A DNA stretch of 16,405 nt, taken from positions 1-16,405 of the forward strand of contig CAKRTP010000035.1 in assembly GCA_934402155.1 (NCBI GenBank), read 5' to 3'. Positions 7,331 to 14,167 of this stretch are shown here, piece by piece. Origin of the DNA: an uncultured Blautia sp. (lineage in GTDB: Bacteria; Bacillota; Clostridia; Lachnospirales; Lachnospiraceae). Each line of letters opens with the position of its first letter. Within the stretch, counting starts at the first letter, position 1. The notes under the pieces were generated by a model, which made no database searches, had not been told where the DNA came from, and saw nothing but the letters and a program-made list of their open reading frames with translations. Position numbers and translations under genes: made by a program.

Positions 7331-8545
7331 ATGAAGGTTTGTGACAGAATAAGAAAGACTGCAGCTTATGCTGTGTTCTTCTGTATCATGATTACCTGTA
7401 TTCCTGTATATGCGGAAGAAAAAAGTGCGGTGGAAGTTTCGGCTCCCAGTGTTGTTCTGATGGAACCGGAGACAAAAACAGTCCTTTATGAAAAAGAAAA
7501 AGATACCAGAAGAAGTCCTGCAAGTGTTACAAAGGTTATGACACTTCTTCTGATCTTTGATCATCTGAAGAAAGGAGATATGGCTCTTACCGACATTGTG
7601 ACGACGAGTGCACATGCAAAATCTATGGGAGGTTCTCAGGTGTTTCTTGAAGAAGGTGAAACACAGGATGTAGAAACACTGATCAAATGTATTGTGATCG
7701 CATCGGGAAATGATGCCAGTGTCGCGATGGCAGAGTATATTTCAGGAAGCGAGGAAGCCTTTGTAAAAGAGATGAATGAGAGAGCGCAGGAACTTGGAAT
7801 GAAAAACACACACTTTGTCGACTGCTGCGGTCTGACAGATTCTGATGAACACTATACGACAGCATATGATATTGCCCTTATGAGCAGGGAACTGATTCTG
7901 GATCATCCGGAGATCTTTCAGTATTCTTCGATCTGGATGGAAAACATCACACATGTTACCAGGCAGGGAAGCAGGGAGTTTGGACTGACAAACACAAATC
8001 GTCTGATCCGGACATATCCGGGATGTATCGGACTTAAGACAGGAAGCACCAGCAAGGCAAAGTTCTGCCTCAGTGCGGTTGCCAGAAGAAATGAACTTAC
8101 GCTGATGTCTGTTGTCATGGCGGCACCAGATTACAAGGCGAGACTCAAAGATGCAGCAGCGCTTCTGGATTATGGCTTTTCCAGATGCAGCCTTTATGTT
8201 GATAAGAATGTTGTAAAACTTCCTGAAATGACTGTAAAGAGAGGAAAAGAAGAATCTGTTCCGCTTTCCTGTCAGGGGGAATTCCGCTATCTGGATACGG
8301 AAGGACATAGTATTACTGATGTGAAAAAAGAGATAAAACTTCCTCAAGAAACAGAAGCACCTGTCAAAAAAGGAGCAAAAGCGGGAGAGGTGATCTATCT
8401 GTCCGGTGACAGGGAGCTTGGAAGACTTCCGATCCTTTTTGCCAGGACAGTCAGCCGGGCTACCTATATGGATTGTCTTATAAAAACGGCAGGCCGGTTG
8501 TGGCTGACAGGAGGGAAGGAAACTTTTGACAAAGATACAGTGTGA
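7331..8545 (+). CDS. D-alanyl-D-alanine carboxypeptidase, DacF/PBP5 type (first copy)
   Basis: The 404-aa exported penicillin-binding protein trims the terminal D-Ala of peptidoglycan stem peptides. The signal peptide covers residues 1-28 (hydrophobic core, then PVYA/EE). The serine-protease-fold active site is complete: SVTK (S65-K68), SGN (S125-N127) and KTG (236-238). A C-terminal beta-rich PBP5 domain covers about 280-370. The last part (CLIKTAGRLWL) is a possible amphipathic membrane anchor. It starts with AGGGGA (7319-7324), 6 bases upstream. It is only distantly similar to the second copy at 12760 beyond the motifs, so they are not a recent duplication. The gene's last codons contain the promoter for the next gene. 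Confidence 0.92.
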   Translation: MKVCDRIRKTAAYAVFFCIMITCIPVYAEEKSAVEVSAPSVVLMEPETKTVLYEKEKDTRRSPASVTKVMTLLLIFDHLKKGDMALTDIVTTSAHAKSMGGSQVFLEEGETQDVETLIKCIVIASGNDASVAMAEYISGSEEAFVKEMNERAQELGMKNTHFVDCCGLTDSDEHYTTAYDIALMSRELILDHPEIFQYSSIWMENITHVTRQGSREFGLTNTNRLIRTYPGCIGLKTGSTSKAKFCLSAVARRNELTLMSVVMAAPDYKARLKDAAALLDYGFSRCSLYVDKNVVKLPEMTVKRGKEESVPLSCQGEFRYLDTEGHSITDVKKEIKLPQETEAPVKKGAKAGEVIYLSGDRELGRLPILFARTVSRATYMDCLIKTAGRLWLTGGKETFDKDTV

Positions 8546-8555
8546 GAGGTATAAT
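8526..8555 (+). promoter_or_regulatory. Consensus promoter overlapping the DacF stop codon
   Basis: A perfect TTGACA (8526-8531) and a perfect TATAAT (8550-8555) are separated by 18 bases. The -35 lies within the DacF gene and its stop codon (8543-8545) lies in the spacer. It should drive the operon that begins at 8598. Confidence 0.85.
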
Positions 8556-8597
8556 GATAGGCAAACGACTGTAAGCAAAAACTAGGAGAAGTGAAAA

Positions 8598-9626
8598 ATG
8601 AAAGAAATCAGAACAGTAGATGCAGTGGGACATATCTTGTGCCATGATATCACACAGATCATAAAAGATCAGAAAAAGGGAGTTTTATTTAAAAAGGGAC
8701 ATATTGTGAGAGAGGAGGATATACCGGCACTTCTTTCGGTGGGAAAGGAGCATCTTTTTGTGTGGGAAAAAAGAGAGGGGATCCTGCATGAAAATGAAGC
8801 GGCACAGATTCTCTATAAAATTTCAGCAGATGAACATATGCATGGAAGCGATATCAAAGAGGGCAAGATTGAACTGATTGCAGACTGTGATGGCGTTCTC
8901 AAGATACGAAGAGATGCACTTCTGGCAGTGAATTCTCTTGGTGAGATGATGATCGCATCCAGACATGGTGATTTTCCGGTCAGAAAAGGTGACAAGATCG
9001 CGGGTACCCGTATCATTCCGCTGATAATAGAGAAAGAAAAGATGGACCATGCAGAAGAAGCAGCAGGAGAAAAACCGATCTTTTCAATACTTCCTTTCCA
9101 TAACAAAAAAGCAGGGATCGTTACTACCGGAAGTGAAGTTCAGAAGGGACTTATAAAGGACACTTTCACACCTGTTCTGAGGGAGAAGCTTGACGAGTAT
9201 GATTGTTCTGTTATGGGGCAGACTACTCCGGGAGATGACAGGAAACAGATCACAGAGGATATTCTGAAATTCATCAGTGAGGGTGCGGATCTGGTCATCT
9301 GCAGTGGAGGAATGAGTGTGGATCCGGATGACCGCACGCCGGGTGCAATCAAGGATACAGGTGCAGAGATTGTTACCTATGGTGCACCGGTACTTCCGGG
9401 AGCTATGCTGCTTCTGGCTTATTATAAGGCGGGTGACAGAACAGTGCCGGTTCTGGGACTTCCGGGATGCGTGATGTATGCAAAGAGAACCGTTTTTGAC
9501 CTGATCCTTCCGCGGGTTATCGCAGATGACAGAATTTATGCAGAGGAAATTGCTGCTTATGGAGAGGGTGGTCTTTGCCTTAACTGCCCAACCTGTATTT
9601 TCCCGAATTGTGGATTTGGCAAATAA
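8598..9626 (+). CDS. MoeA-like molybdopterin-binding protein with C-terminal Cys cluster
   Basis: The 342-aa protein carries a MoCF_biosynth/MoeA-like domain at about 170-310: GIVTTGSEV (173-181), ADLVICSGGMS (230-240) with VDPDD after it, and GLPGCVMY (287-294). This domain binds molybdopterin or adenylated molybdopterin in Moco synthesis. The N-terminal 160 residues only loosely recall MoeA and lack its usual DGYA region, so activity as a molybdenum transferase is uncertain. The C-terminus reads LCLNCPTCIFPNCGFGK, with C327, C330, C333 and C338, a possible metal or Fe-S site. I recall similar tails in clostridial proteins annotated simply as molybdopterin-binding. AGGAG (8584-8588) is 9 bases before the ATG. 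No other Moco gene or molybdoenzyme is in the window. The next gene starts 22 bases later. Confidence 0.82.
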   Translation: MKEIRTVDAVGHILCHDITQIIKDQKKGVLFKKGHIVREEDIPALLSVGKEHLFVWEKREGILHENEAAQILYKISADEHMHGSDIKEGKIELIADCDGVLKIRRDALLAVNSLGEMMIASRHGDFPVRKGDKIAGTRIIPLIIEKEKMDHAEEAAGEKPIFSILPFHNKKAGIVTTGSEVQKGLIKDTFTPVLREKLDEYDCSVMGQTTPGDDRKQITEDILKFISEGADLVICSGGMSVDPDDRTPGAIKDTGAEIVTYGAPVLPGAMLLLAYYKAGDRTVPVLGLPGCVMYAKRTVFDLILPRVIADDRIYAEEIAAYGEGGLCLNCPTCIFPNCGFGK

Positions 9627-9648
9627 AAACATAAAGGAATGCAGTTAC

Positions 9649-10509
9649 ATGGAGACATTCAGAACCAGAACATATGAGATTCATACAAAGAAGCTGAAAA
9701 GCAGACATAAAGTAAAATTTGCCTTTCTGACAGATCTTCATGGTCTGGTATATGGCAACAATAATCAGCATCTGTATGAGGAGATCATGAAACGAAAACC
9801 AGATGCAGTGCTTGTTACCGGAGATATGATCGTATGCAGGAAGATGGAAACACTTCAGGCGGCAGCAGGACTTCTGGTTCGTCTGAGCGAACAGATTCCG
9901 GTTTTTTATGTCCTTGGAAACCACGAATATAAAATGTCCCTGAATCCGGAGTATCGTCAGCAGTATCTGAATTATGAATACCTGCTTACCCGTGCAGGAA
10001 TCTGTTTTTTGCATAACGAACATATATCTTCTGATTTTCATGAGACAGATTTTGTATTTCATGGGCTGGAACTTCCGATGGAGTATTATCACAAGCCCAA
10101 TTCTCCGGCGCTGAGCCTTAAAACACTGGAAGAACTGCTTGGTACACCGACGGGTTCGGGGATACATATTCTTCTGGCGCATAATCCGAAATATGGAAAT
10201 ACGTACCTTTCCTGGGGAGCAGATCTTGTCCTGTCAGGTCATTATCATGGAGGAATTCTGCGCTTTGGTGAGAATCATGGCCTGACCTGCCCGCAGTATC
10301 TTCTTTTTCCACCATACTGCTGCGGCAGGTTCCACGGTGGAAAAAGCACAATGATCGTCAGTGCGGGACTTGGAGAACATACCATACCGATCCGGATCCA
10401 TAATCCAAGGGAACTGCTTATGATCGAGTTCTGTCCGGCACAAAAAGAAAAAAATATTCCCCTAAAACAGGAAGGAAAACAATATAATGGCAATACCGGT
10501 AAAGATTGA
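9649..10509 (+). CDS. Metallophosphoesterase (calcineurin-like)
   Basis: The predicted 286-aa protein has the full calcineurin-like motif series: TDLHG (D29, H31), VTGDM (D59), GNHEY (N91, H92), LLAHNP (H178) and SGHYHGG (H198, H200), which bind two metal ions. The substrate cannot be predicted. It resembles YkuE-type enzymes but has neither a twin-arginine signal nor a membrane segment, so a cytoplasmic location is likely. The start at 9649 has AAAGGA at 9633-9638; an earlier in-frame ATG at 9526 would overlap the previous gene by 101 bases and adds unrelated sequence. The 3' end overlaps scpA by 23 bases, which suggests translational coupling. Confidence 0.88.
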   Translation: METFRTRTYEIHTKKLKSRHKVKFAFLTDLHGLVYGNNNQHLYEEIMKRKPDAVLVTGDMIVCRKMETLQAAAGLLVRLSEQIPVFYVLGNHEYKMSLNPEYRQQYLNYEYLLTRAGICFLHNEHISSDFHETDFVFHGLELPMEYYHKPNSPALSLKTLEELLGTPTGSGIHILLAHNPKYGNTYLSWGADLVLSGHYHGGILRFGENHGLTCPQYLLFPPYCCGRFHGGKSTMIVSAGLGEHTIPIRIHNPRELLMIEFCPAQKEKNIPLKQEGKQYNGNTGKD

Positions 10510-11272
10510 TGTCTTTGAGGGACCGCTGGATCTTCTTCTGCATCTGATCGAGAAGAACAAGATAGATATTTATGACATTCCTATCGTGGAGATTACAGAT
10601 CAGTATATGGAGTATATACACTCCATGGAAAAAGAAGATCTGGGGATCATGAGTGAGTTTCTGGTGATGGCAGCAACACTTCTGGATATTAAATGCAGAA
10701 TGCTTCTTCCAAAAGAAGTGAATGAAGAGGGAGAGGAAGAGGATCCAAGGGAGGAACTTGTCCGAAAACTCCTGGAATACAAAATGTACAAATATATGTC
10801 CTATGAACTGAAGGACAAGATGGACGGGGCAGTCGGGGTTTTTTATAAGGAACCTACGATTCCGGATGAAGTGATGAAATACAGAGAACCGATAGATCCC
10901 AGAGAGCTTCTGGCAGGACTTACTCTGGAGAAACTGCACAGTATCTATCAGTCAGTTCTTAAGAAACAGGAAGATAAGATCGATCCGATCAGGAGCAGAT
11001 TCGGAACGATCGAGAAGGAAGAAGTGAGTCTGTCCGAAAAAATGCTGGAGATGAAGGAATATGCCGGAAACCACAGGAAATTCAGTTTTCGACAGCTTCT
11101 TACAGGTCAAAGTTCAAAGATTCAGATGATCGTAACTTTTCTCTCGATTCTGGAACTTATGAAGATGGGCTATATCCATGTGGCGCAGGACAGCCTGTTT
11201 GATGATATTCTGGTAGATGTAGTCAGAGATCCGCAGGAATGGACACATTTGACGGAATTTGCAGATGAATAA
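10487..11272 (+). CDS. scpA: Segregation and condensation protein A
   Basis: The 261-aa kleisin subunit of the bacterial SMC-ScpAB condensin bridges the SMC heads and helps segregate the chromosome. The N-terminal signature FEGPLDLLLHLIEKNKIDIYDIPI (residues 10-33) binds the SMC neck and the C-terminal winged helix (FLSILELMKMGYIHVAQDSLF, about 218-238) binds the SMC head. A charged acidic linker (EEGEEEDPREE) is at about 80-90. AGGAAGG (10469-10475) is inside the metallophosphoesterase gene, which overlaps the start. scpB follows after 34 bases. No smc gene is in the window. Confidence 0.95.
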   Translation: MAIPVKIDVFEGPLDLLLHLIEKNKIDIYDIPIVEITDQYMEYIHSMEKEDLGIMSEFLVMAATLLDIKCRMLLPKEVNEEGEEEDPREELVRKLLEYKMYKYMSYELKDKMDGAVGVFYKEPTIPDEVMKYREPIDPRELLAGLTLEKLHSIYQSVLKKQEDKIDPIRSRFGTIEKEEVSLSEKMLEMKEYAGNHRKFSFRQLLTGQSSKIQMIVTFLSILELMKMGYIHVAQDSLFDDILVDVVRDPQEWTHLTEFADE

Positions 11273-11306
11273 TGAAATATGAAGATTGAGGTAACTGGAA
11301 AGATAT

Positions 11307-11876
11307 ATGGAAATAAAGAAATTAGAGGCGGCAATTGAGGCAGTTCTGTTTACGATGGGAGAGTCTGTGGAACTGACTCAGATTGCCGGTGCGATCCAGC
11401 AGGACAGAGAAACAACAAGAAAACTTCTGAATAATATGATGGACCGTTATCGGCAGGAGGACAGAGGGATTCAGATCATAGAACTGGAACAGTCCTATCA
11501 GATGTGTACAAAGAAGGAATATTATGAATGTCTGATCAGGCTTGCCCTGCATCCAAAGAAACCTGCACTGACAGATGTTATGCTGGAAACGCTTTCTATT
11601 ATTGCATACAAGCAGCCGGTCACAAAAGCTGAGATCGAGAAGATACGAGGGGTAAAATGTGACCATGCCATCAATAAACTGATGGAGTATGAGCTTGTAA
11701 AAGAAATCGGACGGCTGGATGCACCCGGAAGGCCGATTCTTCTTGGAACCACAGAGGAATTTCTGCGCTGTTTTGGTGTGCAGGGACTGGAAGAGCTTCC
11801 GGCTGTGGATCCTGTCCGGCTCGAAGATTTTAAGGCGGAAGCAGAAGAAGAGATACAGCTTCGCCTGGACGTTTAG
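11307..11876 (+). CDS. scpB: Segregation and condensation protein B
   Basis: The 189-aa protein dimerises and binds ScpA in the SMC condensin. Its two winged-helix domains are recognisable from IEAVLFTMGESVEL (10-23) and ETLSIIAYKQPVTKAEIEKIRGV (94-116), followed by the conserved GRLDAPGRPILLGTT (135-149). The C-terminal tail is acidic. The ribosome binding site is weak: GAGG (11288-11291) is 15 bases upstream and GGAAAG (11297-11302) is close, so translation may depend on ribosomes leaving scpA. Its stop codon overlaps the AGGAGG of the next gene. Confidence 0.95.
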   Translation: MEIKKLEAAIEAVLFTMGESVELTQIAGAIQQDRETTRKLLNNMMDRYRQEDRGIQIIELEQSYQMCTKKEYYECLIRLALHPKKPALTDVMLETLSIIAYKQPVTKAEIEKIRGVKCDHAINKLMEYELVKEIGRLDAPGRPILLGTTEEFLRCFGVQGLEELPAVDPVRLEDFKAEAEEEIQLRLDV

Positions 11877-11888
11877 GAGGAAAAACAA

Positions 11889-12683
11889 ATGCCTACGACC
11901 TATGCACATGACTTATTTGGCAGAAAAATTTACAGCAGACTTCCGAAGGAGATGCAGACGGTCATTCAGCGAAATGTCAATCTGTACAGAATCGGGCTTC
12001 ATGGACCGGATATTCTGTTTTATCATATGCTGAAACCAAGAGTATCGACAACAGGAATTCGTATGCACAAAGAAAAAGCAGCTCCCTTCTTTGAGAGAGG
12101 GATGGCGGTTGTGAGAGATACTCATGATGAAAAACTTCTGGCATATCTTCTTGGGTTTGGCTGTCATTATCTTCTGGACAGTGCGTGCCATCCATATATT
12201 GAGGATATGGCAGAAAAGAAAGTGATCACACATACGCTTCTGGAAAAGGAATTTGACAGGACACTGATGCTGGAAACGAACAGAAATCCGTATCATTATT
12301 ATCCGTCATGTGGTATAAGGCCAAGGATCACTTATGCCAGGGTGATCCACAGAGCTATTCCCAAGGTGGCAACGGGAGAGATATCAAGTTCTTTAAAGAG
12401 AATGAAGCTGATCACAAACTGCATGGTTTATGATAACAAAGGGAGGCGCAGAAAATTCCTCACAGTGCTTTCCAGGCTTGCCGGCAGGAATCGGTCTGAC
12501 TCGATGATGGAATATTTCATGGCAAAGGATCCGATTCCGGGAAGTGAGGTTCCGGTTCGCGCGCTTCACAGACTGTATGACAGAGAAATTAAAGAAGCAC
12601 CGGAGTATCTGGAAGAGCTTTTTGCACTTTCCAAAGAAGACCGGAAGCTCTCAGAAAGATGGAATAAAACGTACAACGGATGA
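11889..12683 (+). CDS. Zinc-dependent phospholipase C-like protein
   Basis: The 264-aa protein matches the zinc-dependent phospholipase C family (S1-P1/PLC fold) by its spaced metal ligands: H6 in the opening TYAHDLFG, GLHGPDILFYH (H38, D41), H60, GFGCHYLLDSACHPYI (H93, D97, H101) and HTLLEKEFDR (H115, E119, D123). Unlike secreted clostridial PLCs it has no signal peptide, and it keeps the initial Met where those need a processed N-terminal Trp, so a cytoplasmic, possibly non-lipase role is likely. The substrate is unknown. AGGAGG (11875-11880) overlaps the scpB stop codon, so it is tightly coupled to scpAB. As I remember it, the same order (scpA, scpB, this gene, DacF) recurs in Lachnospiraceae. 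Confidence 0.82.
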   Translation: MPTTYAHDLFGRKIYSRLPKEMQTVIQRNVNLYRIGLHGPDILFYHMLKPRVSTTGIRMHKEKAAPFFERGMAVVRDTHDEKLLAYLLGFGCHYLLDSACHPYIEDMAEKKVITHTLLEKEFDRTLMLETNRNPYHYYPSCGIRPRITYARVIHRAIPKVATGEISSSLKRMKLITNCMVYDNKGRRRKFLTVLSRLAGRNRSDSMMEYFMAKDPIPGSEVPVRALHRLYDREIKEAPEYLEELFALSKEDRKLSERWNKTYNG

Positions 12684-12712
12684 AGACAGAGGGATGCCGG
12701 AAGTAATATAAT
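12683..12712 (+). promoter_or_regulatory. Possible promoter of the second DacF gene
   Basis: A perfect TATAAT (12707-12712) is preceded at 18 bases by AAGACA (12683-12688), a 4/6 match to the -35 consensus. There is no terminator between the phospholipase gene and DacF, so read-through from upstream is equally possible. Confidence 0.4.
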
Positions 12713-12735
12713 CAGGACAGGTCTGCATAAAATAT

Positions 12736-12750
12736 CTTATAAAGTATAAG
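12736..12750. repeat. Short inverted repeat before the second DacF gene
   Basis: CTTATA (12736-12741) and TATAAG (12745-12750) are perfect arms around 3 bases; the right arm overlaps the GAGGTG ribosome binding site region (12750-12755). The stem is AT-rich and weak, so any effect on translation would be small. Confidence 0.3.
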
Positions 12751-12759
12751 AGGTGTGAT

Positions 12760-13959
12760 ATGAAGCGCAGACATAGTATAATGGCCGTGGTCCTGATCCT
12801 GATAATTTCCGTGACAAATCTCACAGTCCGTGCAGAAACAGAAAAAAATGCACTGACGGAGAGGCTTTATGCACTTTCGGCGGTTCTGATGGATGGAGAT
12901 TCCGGCAGGATCCTGTACGAAAAAGATGGTGATATCCCAAGAGCCAATGCGAGTACTACAAAGGTGCTGACATGTATCCTTGCCCTGGAAAACGGAAAAG
13001 GTGACGATTATGTACAGATTTCTTCCAATGCAGCTTCTCAGCCAGATGTACGTCTTGGGGTTCGAAGAGGCGAACAGTATTATCTGGAGGATCTTCTGTA
13101 TTCGCTGATGCTCCAGAGTCATAATGATGCGGCAGTTGCCATTGCAGAGCATATCGGAGGCTCAGTGGATAACTTTGCAGATATGATGAACCGGAAAGCA
13201 TCAGAGCTTGGCTGTCGGGATACACATTTTGTGACTCCGAATGGCCTTGATGCAAAAGATGGCGGCGGGACGCATCATACGACAGCAGCTGACCTGGCAC
13301 GGATCATGCGGTACGCCATACAGAATCCCATATTTCTCAAAATTGCACAGACCAGGGAGTATTCGTTTTCAGAACTTCAGAAGAAACAGACATTTTCGCT
13401 TCACAACGCAAATGCATTTCTGGATATGAGAGAGGGGATTCTTGCAGGGAAAACAGGCTACACAGGGGAAGCAGGCTACTGTTATGTCTGTGCGGAACAA
13501 AAGGACGGAAGGACTTTTATTGTCTCCGTTCTGGGAAGTGGCTGGCCGAATCATAAAACCTATAAATGGAAAGATACAGCGGCTCTTCTCGAATACGGTG
13601 AGAATAATTATAAATACAGAACCTGGTGGAAAAATCCGGAGATACCGCTGACCCGGATCCAAAACGGGTTTCAGGAATCTCCTCTTGGAAAAACAATCTA
13701 TCTTCATGGTATTCTGGATGTTTCTGCAGAACAGAAGGAAAACAGAATGCTTCTTGCAGAAGGGGAGAGAGTTGACTGCCAGGTAAAGGTTCCGCGGGTG
13801 GTAGAAGCTCCGGTCAGCCGTTATGACAAGATCGGCAAAGTGGAATTTCTTCTTGACGGAGATATTATTGCTTCGTATGCTGTGCTGGCGGATCAGTCTG
13901 TTGAGCGGAGGACATTTTTGAGAACGCTGGAGTATGTTTCTGACAGATTTTTTCATTAA
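12760..13959 (+). CDS. D-alanyl-D-alanine carboxypeptidase, DacF/PBP5 type (second copy)
   Basis: The 399-aa exported penicillin-binding protein removes terminal D-Ala from peptidoglycan. The signal peptide covers residues 1-25 (KRRH, hydrophobic core, VRA/ET). The active site is complete: STTK (S65-K68), SHN (S120-N122) and KTG (231-233). The SxN motif has His in the middle, where the first copy has Gly. The C-terminal PBP5-like domain covers about 290-375 (KVPRVVEAPVSRYDKIGKVEF). It starts with AGAGGTG (12749-12755), 4 bases upstream. It ends a run of genes from 8598 and is followed by a strong terminator. Position beside scpAB and the phospholipase-like gene suggests a shared transcript, but no functional link is shown. 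Confidence 0.92.
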   Translation: MKRRHSIMAVVLILIISVTNLTVRAETEKNALTERLYALSAVLMDGDSGRILYEKDGDIPRANASTTKVLTCILALENGKGDDYVQISSNAASQPDVRLGVRRGEQYYLEDLLYSLMLQSHNDAAVAIAEHIGGSVDNFADMMNRKASELGCRDTHFVTPNGLDAKDGGGTHHTTAADLARIMRYAIQNPIFLKIAQTREYSFSELQKKQTFSLHNANAFLDMREGILAGKTGYTGEAGYCYVCAEQKDGRTFIVSVLGSGWPNHKTYKWKDTAALLEYGENNYKYRTWWKNPEIPLTRIQNGFQESPLGKTIYLHGILDVSAEQKENRMLLAEGERVDCQVKVPRVVEAPVSRYDKIGKVEFLLDGDIIASYAVLADQSVERRTFLRTLEYVSDRFFH

Positions 13960-13966
13960 GTATGAC

Positions 13967-13998
13967 AAAAGCCTTTTCGCGCTGGAAAGGGCTTTTTG
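13967..13998 (+). terminator. Terminator after the second DacF gene
   Basis: AAAAGCCTTTTC (13967-13978) pairs with GAAAGGGCTTTT (13985-13996), with a single G-T pair and a 6-base loop. T13993-13997 provides the T-run, and the A-tract on the left arm may allow action in both directions. Confidence 0.85.
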
Positions 13999-14044
13999 TG
14001 TCTTTGAAGACCAAAAAAATTGTATTGTTGCAAAATAAATTTAG

Positions 14045-14062
14045 GAGTTAAAAAATTAACAA
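14045..14062. promoter_or_regulatory. Candidate Rex operator
   Basis: GAGTTAA-AAAA-TTAACAA matches the clostridial Rex consensus TTGTTAA-N4-TTAACAA at 7/7 in the right half and 5/7 in the left, and has a perfect GTTAA/TTAAC core. Rex is a redox-sensing repressor that releases DNA at high NADH/NAD+. The site lies 123 bases before the carboxyltransferase gene in a 168-base AT-rich gap. It is upstream of the better promoter candidate at 14078, or overlaps a weaker one (TTGCAA 14028-14033). Confidence 0.5.
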
Positions 14063-14077
14063 AAAAACGGAAATGTA

Positions 14078-14112
14078 TTGAAAAAATATTGAAAACAGGT
14101 TACAATTATAAT
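14078..14112 (+). promoter_or_regulatory. Probable promoter of the carboxyltransferase operon
   Basis: TTGAAA (14078-14083) and TACAAT (14101-14106) are 17 bases apart. An overlapping perfect TATAAT (14107-14112) has no -35 at a usual distance. The rest of the leader holds two copies of AAAATTTT (14118-14125 and 14137-14144) of unknown meaning. Confidence 0.45.
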
Positions 14113-14167
14113 CGGCTAAAATTTTGGTTATATTTTAAAATTTTATAAACATGGAGGGCAAAAGAGA

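Noticed and set aside
9526..9648. Longer start for the metallophosphoesterase (ATG at 9526)
   Set aside because: It would overlap the molybdopterin-binding gene by about 100 bases, and no family motif lies in the extra 41 residues; ATG at 9649 has AAAGGA upstream.
7331..13959. Recent tandem duplication of DacF
   Set aside because: The two proteins share motifs and layout but little continuous sequence, so they diverged long ago.
14091..14104. Possible CcpA (cre) site TGAAAACAGGTTAC
   Set aside because: It misses the central CG and other key positions of the cre consensus.
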